A stretch of 64,000 nucleotides of DNA from Pseudoxanthomonas sp. PXM02. Its GTDB lineage: Bacteria; Pseudomonadota; Gammaproteobacteria; Xanthomonadales; Xanthomonadaceae. The DNA lies in the NCBI RefSeq assembly GCF_014851805.1, contig NZ_JACVAK010000001.1, forward strand, positions 1,550,001-1,614,000, read 5' to 3'. Positions 58,042 through 64,000 of this stretch are shown piece by piece; position 1 is the stretch's first letter, and every line of letters begins with the position of its first letter. A model generated the notes under the pieces. The model saw only the letters and a program-made list of their open reading frames with translations, was not told the DNA's origin and searched no databases. The translations under genes were made by a program, and so were the position numbers.

Positions 58042-58962
58042 CTAGCGTCCCGTGGCCGTCGCCGCGAGCACATCGCGGCGGCGCGCACGCCACAGGCCAT
58101 CGCTGGCGAAGATCACCAGGCCCGTCCAGATGGCCGCGAAGCCGATCGCACGCTCCATCCCGAAGGCTTCCTTGAACACCAGCACGCCGATCAACAACTG
58201 GATGCTCGGTGCGATGTACTGCAGCAGGCCCACCACCGACAACGGAATGCGGCGCACGCCGTAGGCGAAGCCGATCAACGGCACCGCGGTCACCACCCCG
58301 CCGAATATCAGCAGCAGGTCGTTCTTCCAGCCGTAGCCGCTGACGAAGCCACCGCCGTGGCCGAACTCACCCCACACGACATAGGCCAGCGCCGGCAGGA
58401 AGAGGTACAGGCTTTCGACGCCCAGGCCGGCGACGGGATCCACTGCCACCAGCTTGCGCACCAGGCCATACAGGCCGAACGAGAACGCGAGTCCCAGCGC
58501 AATCCACGGCGGCGAACCCGCCTGCAACGTCAGCCATGCGACGCCGGCGAGCGCGAAGCCCACCGCGACCCATTGCGCCGGCGACAGCCGTTCGCGCAGC
58601 ACCACGACGCCCAGCACCACGTTGATCAGCGGATTGATGAAGTAGCCGAGACTGGTTTCCACCACATGGCCGGCGTTGACCGCCCAGATGTAGAGGCCCC
58701 AGTTGAATGCGATCAGCAGGCTGCTGACGCCCAGCAACGGCACGGCACGTGGTTGTGCGCGCACCTCCCGCCACCAGCGACGCCCGTTCTTCAGCAGCAG
58801 CCAGCCGATCACCAGCACCGCACTCCACACGATGCGGTGCGCGATGATCTGGAACGACGGCACCGCCTTCAGCAGGTGCCAGTACAGCGGCACGATGCCC
58901 CAGATCAGGAACGTGCCGGCGGTGATCGCCAGTCCTTTGCGGTCGATGGGTGCGGCGCTCAT
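58042..58962 (-). CDS. rarD: RarD-type EamA transporter
   Basis: A 306-residue protein with ten hydrophobic segments and the RarD-characteristic opening (RKGLAITAGTFLIWGIVPLYWHLLKAVPSFQIIAHRIVWS) and loop NWGLYIWAVNAGHVVETSLGYFINPLINVVLG. RarD proteins belong to the drug/metabolite transporter superfamily. Overexpression has been linked to chloramphenicol phenotypes, but the natural substrate is unknown. It overlaps the preceding YedA-like gene by four bases (ATGA), so both are translated from one message. Confidence 0.9.
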   Translation of the reverse strand: MSAAPIDRKGLAITAGTFLIWGIVPLYWHLLKAVPSFQIIAHRIVWSAVLVIGWLLLKNGRRWWREVRAQPRAVPLLGVSSLLIAFNWGLYIWAVNAGHVVETSLGYFINPLINVVLGVVVLRERLSPAQWVAVGFALAGVAWLTLQAGSPPWIALGLAFSFGLYGLVRKLVAVDPVAGLGVESLYLFLPALAYVVWGEFGHGGGFVSGYGWKNDLLLIFGGVVTAVPLIGFAYGVRRIPLSVVGLLQYIAPSIQLLIGVLVFKEAFGMERAIGFAAIWTGLVIFASDGLWRARRRDVLAATATGR

Positions 58963-59867
58963 TTCGCCTGCCGCGCGCGTGCCAGGGTGATGACGACCAC
59001 ACCCGCGAGGATCACCGCCATGGCACCGAGATCGTGCCGGGTGAAGGTTTCACCAGCGATGAAGGCGCCCAGCGCCACCGCGATGACAGGATTGACGTAG
59101 GCATAGCTGCCCACCAGTACCGGGCGCGCGTGATGCAGCAGCCACACGTACGCGGTGAACGCGATGATGGAGCCGAACACCGCCAGGTATGCCACGGCCA
59201 ACGCACCGTTCACGGTCCAGTCCGCCGTGTTGAAACGCTCGCCATGCAACAGACCGGCGACCACCAGCATCACGCCGGCCGCCAGCATCTGCGCCGCCGC
59301 CGTCATGAACGGTGACGGCAGATCGCGCCCGCGCGACCACACCGAACCGTAGGCCCAGGCGATCGGCGCGATGAGCAGCAGCACCAGGCCCACCGGCGAA
59401 CCGGTCAGCGAGCTGCCCGCGTTGAGCCACACCACGCCGGCGAAGCCGACGATGATGCCCAGCCATTCGCCGCGCGTAGGGTGCTGTCCGCGCATCGCGC
59501 CGAACAGGCCCATCCACAGCGGCATCGACGCCACGGCGACAGCGGCAAGCCCGGACGACACCGTCTGCTCGGCCAGCACCACCATGCCGTTGCCCATCAA
59601 CAGCAGCAGCGCGCCCATCACCAGCAGGTTCTTCCATTGCGCCCGCGTCGGCGGCGTGACGCCGCGCCACAGCAGGAACAGGAACATCACCAGGCCAGCG
59701 GCCACGAAACGGCTGCCCGACACCATCAGCAACGGCGGGAAGCCGCCTTCGAGTGCGAAGCGGATGCCGAGATAGGTCGACCCCCACACCACGTAGACGA
59801 TGGCCAGGGCAGCAGCGACGGCGAGGCCGCCACGCGCAGGCGCGGCGGCGGAAGCGGACGAAGTCAT
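58959..59867 (-). CDS. YedA-type EamA drug/metabolite exporter
   Basis: Start ATG 59867; 302 residues with ten predicted membrane helices, including LAIVYVVWGSTYLGIRFALEGGFPPLL, which is typical of YedA/EamA exporters. The middle GEWLGIIVGFAGVVWLNAG and the C-terminal VGSYAYVNPVIAVALGAFIAGETF repeat the two-EamA-domain layout. These transporters export amino acids or related metabolites. It overlaps rarD by four bases in the same operon. Confidence 0.88.
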   Translation of the reverse strand: MTSSASAAAPARGGLAVAAALAIVYVVWGSTYLGIRFALEGGFPPLLMVSGSRFVAAGLVMFLFLLWRGVTPPTRAQWKNLLVMGALLLLMGNGMVVLAEQTVSSGLAAVAVASMPLWMGLFGAMRGQHPTRGEWLGIIVGFAGVVWLNAGSSLTGSPVGLVLLLIAPIAWAYGSVWSRGRDLPSPFMTAAAQMLAAGVMLVVAGLLHGERFNTADWTVNGALAVAYLAVFGSIIAFTAYVWLLHHARPVLVGSYAYVNPVIAVALGAFIAGETFTRHDLGAMAVILAGVVVITLARARQAK

Positions 59868-60004
59868 GGGAGTTCGCGGGGGAAGGAGACGGCGTGCATG
59901 CATTCTAGGCCAGCCGCCCGCGGACGGGATGACGGACCCGTGCCCCGGCGCTTGAAACCTTTCCGGCCCGTGTTGAATTCAGTTCAAGTCGGACGCGGTC
60001 TGCG

Positions 60005-60859
60005 TCAGGCCTGTTCGCGCGCCAGCAACTGCTGCTTGCGCGGCAGTCCCCAGCGATATCCCCCGAGCGAACCATCGCCGCGGATCACGCGATGGCAGGG
60101 CACGACCACGGCGATGCGGTTGTGTGCGCAGGCGCTGGCCACGGCACGCGCGGCGCGCGGCGCGCCCAGCGACTGCGCCAGGCCGGCGTAGCTGACGGTT
60201 TCACCGGCCGGGATCTTCATCAGCGCATCCCACACGCGCTGCTGGAAGCCGGTGCCCAGAAGATCCACCGGCACCTCTGCATCGCCACCCGCCAACCGCT
60301 CCGCGACGGCGCGCAGGCGGGGCGCGAGGAAATCATCGCGCCCGGCTTCGACGCGCTCGAGCTGCGCCAGCGGAAACTCCTCGCGCAGCCGCTGCTCCAG
60401 CGCCGCGTCGTCGTCGCCCAGCTCCACCGCGCAGATGCCGCGCTCGGTGGCCGCCACCAGCGTGCGGCCCAGCACGGTGTCCACCAAGGTCCAGCGGATC
60501 GCGACGCCGCGCCCGCCGGCACGGTAGGTGGCGGGCGTCATGCCCAGCTTGGCGGCGCCTTGTTCGTACAGGCGCGACGGTGAGCCGTACCCGGCGTCGT
60601 ACAACGCCGTGGTGACGTCGCGCCCTTCGCGCAATGCGCTCTTCAGCGTGCCCAGCTTCTTGCGGGCCAGATACTCGGCCGGACTCAATCCGAAACGCGC
60701 GCGGAAGCGTCGCTGCAGATGCGAAGCGCTCAGGCCGGTGTACGACGCCAGTTCCGACAACGAGGGTTCCCCTTCGTCGAGCAGGCGTCGCGCCGCGTCC
60801 AGTGGATCAGCGGCAAGGGAGGGAGAGGTGGGAAGCGATCGGCGCGGCATGGTGTCCAT
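60005..60859 (-). CDS. Ada-like O6-methylguanine-DNA methyltransferase with AraC helix-turn-helix
   Basis: A 284-residue protein. The N-terminal part is an AraC-type helix-turn-helix (LASYTGLSASHLQRRFRARFGLSPAEYLARKKLG). The C-terminal part is an O6-alkylguanine transferase with active-site PCHRV (VVVPCHRVIRGDGSLGGYRWGLPRKQQLL) and the helix-turn-helix WDALMKIPAGETVSYAGLAQSLG. The zinc-binding N-terminal domain of full Ada, which senses methyl-phosphotriesters, is missing. It is thus a repair enzyme with a DNA-binding domain, possibly with altered induction. Confidence 0.88.
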   Translation of the reverse strand: MDTMPRRSLPTSPSLAADPLDAARRLLDEGEPSLSELASYTGLSASHLQRRFRARFGLSPAEYLARKKLGTLKSALREGRDVTTALYDAGYGSPSRLYEQGAAKLGMTPATYRAGGRGVAIRWTLVDTVLGRTLVAATERGICAVELGDDDAALEQRLREEFPLAQLERVEAGRDDFLAPRLRAVAERLAGGDAEVPVDLLGTGFQQRVWDALMKIPAGETVSYAGLAQSLGAPRAARAVASACAHNRIAVVVPCHRVIRGDGSLGGYRWGLPRKQQLLAREQA

Positions 60860-60904
60860 GCGTCCAGACTAGGTCGCCCGACAAGGCGACGCTATCCGGA
60901 TCTT

Positions 60905-60927
60905 GCGCGGGAACGATGTTCCCGCGC
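60905..60927. terminator. GCGCGGGAAC hairpin between prc and the ada-like gene
   Basis: A perfect 10-bp stem (GCGCGGGAAC / GTTCCCGCGC) with a GAT loop lies seven bases downstream of the prc stop codon at 60934, upstream of the ada-like gene on the same strand. It is a likely transcript-end hairpin for prc. No T-run follows on the minus strand. Confidence 0.55.
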
Positions 60928-60933
60928 ACGCCT

Positions 60934-63114
60934 TCACTGGGCCCAGCGACCCGGACCGGGCGATTCGGGCAGCACCTGAGCCGACAGCTTGCGGTCCTGG
61001 CCCAGGATGCCGATGGCATCGGAGAGGATGGCGGCGGATTCGCGCAGCAGCGGATCGGGGCGCTTGTCGGCCAGCTTCTCGCGCTGCGCATCCTTCACGA
61101 TGTCGCGCTCGGACGCACCCAGGCCGTCGTCCGCCAGGTCCTCGGCCAGCGGATCCAGCGCCAGCCCCAGCGTCTTGCGCTCAGCTTGCCGCTGCTTGCG
61201 CTGCGCTTCCTGACGGTCACGCTCGGCGCGGCGCTCGGCTTCGTTGAGCGAAACGTACTTCTTGGCGGCCTCGGCACGGAACTGCGCGACGTCCTCGGAC
61301 CACCACTGGAATTCCTTGTCCTTGGTCGAGCGTGCCGCATGCAGCGCCTGCAGCCGCGGCAGCAACGGCGCGAAGTTGCCGTACTGCGTGTGCGGCACGG
61401 CCGAGATGCGCGTCCACGGCAACGCGTTGTCGTAGGTGCTCTCGCCATACTCGCTGGCGTCGACGCTGACCGGGAACGCGATATCCGGCACCACGCCCTT
61501 GTGCTGCGTGCTGCCACCGGCGACGCGGAAGAACTGCGCGATGGTCAGCTTCACCGAGCCGAAGCGCGGGGCCTCGTTGGCCGGCCAGCGATCCAGGTCC
61601 GCCATGTTCTGCACGGTGCCCTTGCCGAAACTGGTCTCGCCGATCACCAGGCCACGACCGTAGTCCTGGATGGCGCCCGCAAAGATTTCCGAGGCCGAGG
61701 CCGAGGCGCGATTGATCAGCACCGCCAGCGGACCATCCCACGCCACGCCCGCCACCTGGTCGCTGTACACATCGACGCGACCGCCGGACTGGCGCTGCTG
61801 CACCACCGGCCCCTTGTCGATGAACAGGCCCGTCAACTGCACGGCTTCATCCAGCGAACCACCACCGTTGTTGCGCAGGTCCATCACCACGCCATCCACG
61901 TCCTGCGTCTTGAACTGGGCGAGCAGCTTGGCGATGTCACGCGTGGCGGAATTGAAGTCGTTCGGGTTGCGGCGACGGCCTTCGAAGTCCTGGTAGAAGG
62001 CGGGCAGCTTGATCACGCCGATGCGGCGCGCCGGTTCGTCGGCGCTGGCGGGCAGCGAAATGATCTCGGACTTGGCAGCCTGCTCCTCCAGCTTGATCTT
62101 CTGCCGGACGATGGTGATCTGCGCGTGCTTGCCGTCGATGCCGGCTTCGACCGGGATGTACTCGATGCGGACCTGCGTGTCCTTCTTGCCGCGGATCTGC
62201 GCCACCACGTCATCGATGCGCCAGCCGATCACGTCAGTCATGGGCCCGGACTTGCCCTGCCCCACCGCGACGATGCGGTCGCCGACCTTCAGCTTGCCGC
62301 TCAGGTCAGCCGGGCCACCGGGCACGATCTCGCGGATCGCCACCAGATCGTCCTGCCGCTGCAGCACGGCACCGATGCCTTCCAGCGATAGCGACATCGA
62401 CTGGTTGAAGTTCTCGGCGGTGCGCGGCGTGAAGTAATCCGTGTGCGGATCGATCGCGCTGGTGTAGGCATTGAGGAACGTCTGGAACACGTCCTCGGTT
62501 TTCAGTTCGTTGATGCTGCGCTGCAGGTTCGCATAGCGCTTGTCCAACGTCTTGCGGATCTCGTCGGGCTTCTTTCCGGCCAGCTTGAGGCGCAGCCAGT
62601 CGTTCATCACCGACTTCTTCCAGATCGTATCCAGCACCTTGCCGTCGGCTGCCCACGGAGCATCTTCGCGGTCGTATTCCCAGCGCTCGTCGCCGGTGAA
62701 GTCGAAGTCCTGCTTCAGCAGTGCACGCGCATAGGCCACGCGCTGGCCGACGCGCTGCTTGTAGACGGTGAAGATCTCGTACGCCGGGGCGAGATCGCCC
62801 GAGCGGATCGCGTCGTCCATCTTGGTCTTGTACGGCGCGAAACGTTCCACGTCCGCGGCGGTGAAGAACTGCTTGCCCCCATCGAGGGCTTCGAAATAGC
62901 GCTTGAAGATCTGCTGCGACAGCGCGTCGTCCAGCGGGCGCGGGCGATACGCGTAGCGGCTGTCCGACAGCAGCCCGTACACCAGCTTGGACGTGTTGGA
63001 CTGGTCGGCGGTGGGCGCCACCGCGATCGGGTCGCCATCACCGCGCGCGAGCAGCGCCAGCGGGGTCGACAGGGCCAAGGCCAACAACAAAATGGGGGCT
63101 TTCTTCAGTGTCAT
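60934..63114 (-). CDS. prc: Tail-specific protease Prc (S41)
   Basis: A 726-residue periplasmic protease with an N-terminal signal (MTLKKAPILLLALALSTPLALLA). A PDZ domain is visible around residues 220-310 (LEGIGAVLQRQDDLVAIREIVPGGPADLSGKLKVGDRIVAVG). The S41 catalytic region holds the Ser (NRASASASEIFAGAI) and the Lys (GETSFGKGTVQNM) of the Ser-Lys dyad. The C-terminal part is the Prc-specific helical and charged region (ERRAERDRQEAQRKQRQAER). It cleaves proteins with hydrophobic C-termini, processes penicillin-binding proteins, and affects envelope stress. It stands upstream of lipA in the reverse direction. Confidence 0.93.
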   Translation of the reverse strand: MTLKKAPILLLALALSTPLALLARGDGDPIAVAPTADQSNTSKLVYGLLSDSRYAYRPRPLDDALSQQIFKRYFEALDGGKQFFTAADVERFAPYKTKMDDAIRSGDLAPAYEIFTVYKQRVGQRVAYARALLKQDFDFTGDERWEYDREDAPWAADGKVLDTIWKKSVMNDWLRLKLAGKKPDEIRKTLDKRYANLQRSINELKTEDVFQTFLNAYTSAIDPHTDYFTPRTAENFNQSMSLSLEGIGAVLQRQDDLVAIREIVPGGPADLSGKLKVGDRIVAVGQGKSGPMTDVIGWRIDDVVAQIRGKKDTQVRIEYIPVEAGIDGKHAQITIVRQKIKLEEQAAKSEIISLPASADEPARRIGVIKLPAFYQDFEGRRRNPNDFNSATRDIAKLLAQFKTQDVDGVVMDLRNNGGGSLDEAVQLTGLFIDKGPVVQQRQSGGRVDVYSDQVAGVAWDGPLAVLINRASASASEIFAGAIQDYGRGLVIGETSFGKGTVQNMADLDRWPANEAPRFGSVKLTIAQFFRVAGGSTQHKGVVPDIAFPVSVDASEYGESTYDNALPWTRISAVPHTQYGNFAPLLPRLQALHAARSTKDKEFQWWSEDVAQFRAEAAKKYVSLNEAERRAERDRQEAQRKQRQAERKTLGLALDPLAEDLADDGLGASERDIVKDAQREKLADKRPDPLLRESAAILSDAIGILGQDRKLSAQVLPESPGPGRWAQ

Positions 63115-63325
63115 TGCGTACTCATGGCCCGGGGGCCCGTCAGGCTGGAACGGATTGCGGATTCGACAGAAGGACAGTGCACAAAGTTGCGTGCCTTGTC
63201 ATCTGTCTATCGGCAGCCTAAGGGCCACGGTGTAGGGAAAGGTGAACCGCGGCCCTGCCATGACCGGGCGCGGGACATGGCGATCCCCGCCGTCGGCGAC
63301 CGGCGTCACGCTGTCCTGATACGGT

Positions 63326-64000
63326 TCAGACCGCCTGACGGGTCGCGAACGCGGCCTGCGCCGCCTGCTGGTCGGCGTGGTAGGACGAGCGCACCAGCGG
63401 TCCGGAGGCCACATGGCTGAAGCCCAGCGCCATGCCGTACTCCTCCAGCTGCTTGAACTCGTCCGGCGTCCAGTAACGCAGCACCGGGTGATGATGCGGG
63501 GTGGGTTGCAGGTACTGGCCGATGGTGACCATGTCGACGTCGTGTGCACGCAGGTCGCGCAGCGTGCCCAGCACCTGCTCCATGGTCTCGCCGAGGCCGA
63601 GCATGATCCCCGACTTGGTCGGCAGATGCGGATGCTGCTGCTTGAAGCGCTGCAGCAGGGTCAGCGACCACTGGTAGTCGGCGCCCGGGCGGACGTTGGT
63701 GTACAGGTCCGGCACGGTTTCGATGTTGTGGTTGAACACGTCCGGCGGATTGACCGCCAGGATCTCCAGCGCGCGATCCATGCGACCCTTGCCGCGGAAG
63801 TCCGGGGTGAGGATCTCGATGCGCGTGACCGGCGAGTGCTCGCGGATGGCCGCGATGCAGTCGACGAAGTGCTGGGCACCGCCGTCGCGCAGGTCGTCGC
63901 GGTCCACGCTGGTCACCACGACGTACTTCAGGCCCATGTCGGCCACGGTGTTCGCCAGGCTCAGCGGCTCGGACGGATCCGGCGGCTTCGGCCTGCCGTG
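63326..64000 (-). CDS. lipA: Lipoyl synthase LipA, C-terminal part
   Basis: The frame stays open from the window edge to the stop at 63326, showing the last 224 residues: [80 protein letters not shown] and the C-terminal region ending RQAV. These are invariant LipA stretches. The radical-SAM CxxxCxxC and the auxiliary cluster cysteines lie upstream, outside the window. LipA inserts two sulphur atoms into octanoyl-lipoyl domains in the cytoplasm. The start codon is beyond 64000. Confidence 0.93.
   Translation of the reverse strand, partial: HGRPKPPDPSEPLSLANTVADMGLKYVVVTSVDRDDLRDGGAQHFVDCIAAIREHSPVTRIEILTPDFRGKGRMDRALEILAVNPPDVFNHNIETVPDLYTNVRPGADYQWSLTLLQRFKQQHPHLPTKSGIMLGLGETMEQVLGTLRDLRAHDVDMVTIGQYLQPTPHHHPVLRYWTPDEFKQLEEYGMALGFSHVASGPLVRSSYHADQQAAQAAFATRQAV

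Overview
The window is high-GC bacterial chromosome, by eye close to 70% G+C, from the Xanthomonadaceae, probably Pseudoxanthomonas or a close relative. The grounds are an XAC0095-type small protein, a split adenosylcobalamin-dependent ribonucleotide reductase with an AlgP/H1-like gene between its halves, a lysozyme effector beside lipoprotein immunity candidates, and xanthomonad-style REP repeats (TGTGGGAGCGACG...) and GGCGGGCTTGAGCCCGCC hairpins. The genus is an inference. No rRNA, tRNA, CRISPR array or insertion sequence was found.

Layout. 1-5.7 kb: two secreted proteins (vWA, DUF11), a metallopeptidase-like protein and a small regulator. 6-18 kb: mostly single housekeeping or accessory genes (M23 peptidase, TIMP-like NTR protein, HxlR regulator divergent from an azoreductase, barstar, an orphan baseplate-like protein, two identical DUF2789 genes, M28 aminopeptidase). 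19-22 kb: a three-gene set of two lipoproteins and a lysozyme/RTX protein, read here as an effector-immunity module. 22-26 kb: small membrane proteins, FKBP, a nonsense-mutated NPYQAP membrane gene and an XAC0095-type gene behind a candidate structured leader. 26.1-30.0 kb: an A+T-richer defence island with a DAC-fold protein, a CapV-like patatin phospholipase, a CD-NTase and an Mrr-like nuclease. It looks like a CBASS variant inserted just after nrdJb. 30.0-34.3 kb: the nrdJa / H1-like / nrdJb cluster with a promoter and tandem NrdR boxes.

34.4-38.6 kb: a Do-family protease, a yqjD-yqjE-like membrane operon and an AI-2E permease. 38.6-39.35 kb: a large fold-back repeat with nested hairpins. 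39.4-42.6 kb: HAD phosphatase, M17 aminopeptidase and a membrane protein. 42.7-48.2 kb: a diguanylate cyclase, then an ABC exporter with a DesK/DesR-type two-component system. 48.4-53.0 kb: a MacAB-like adaptor, ATPase and two FtsX permeases. 53.0-58.0 kb: a periplasmic molybdenum hydroxylase (2Fe-2S subunit, Tat-exported Moco subunit, dihaem lipoprotein) opposite its XdhC-like and MocA-like maturation factors. 58.0-64.0 kb: two EamA exporters, an Ada-like methyltransferase, Prc protease and the C-terminal part of LipA.

The two most interesting regions are the defence island, where a DisA_N-like protein lacking the usual RHR motif heads a CD-NTase/patatin operon directly behind ribonucleotide reductase, and the lysozyme effector with two candidate immunity lipoproteins. 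Also notable are a 77-nt candidate structured RNA, the 490-bp fold-back element and a REP sequence that encodes the end of a histidine kinase.
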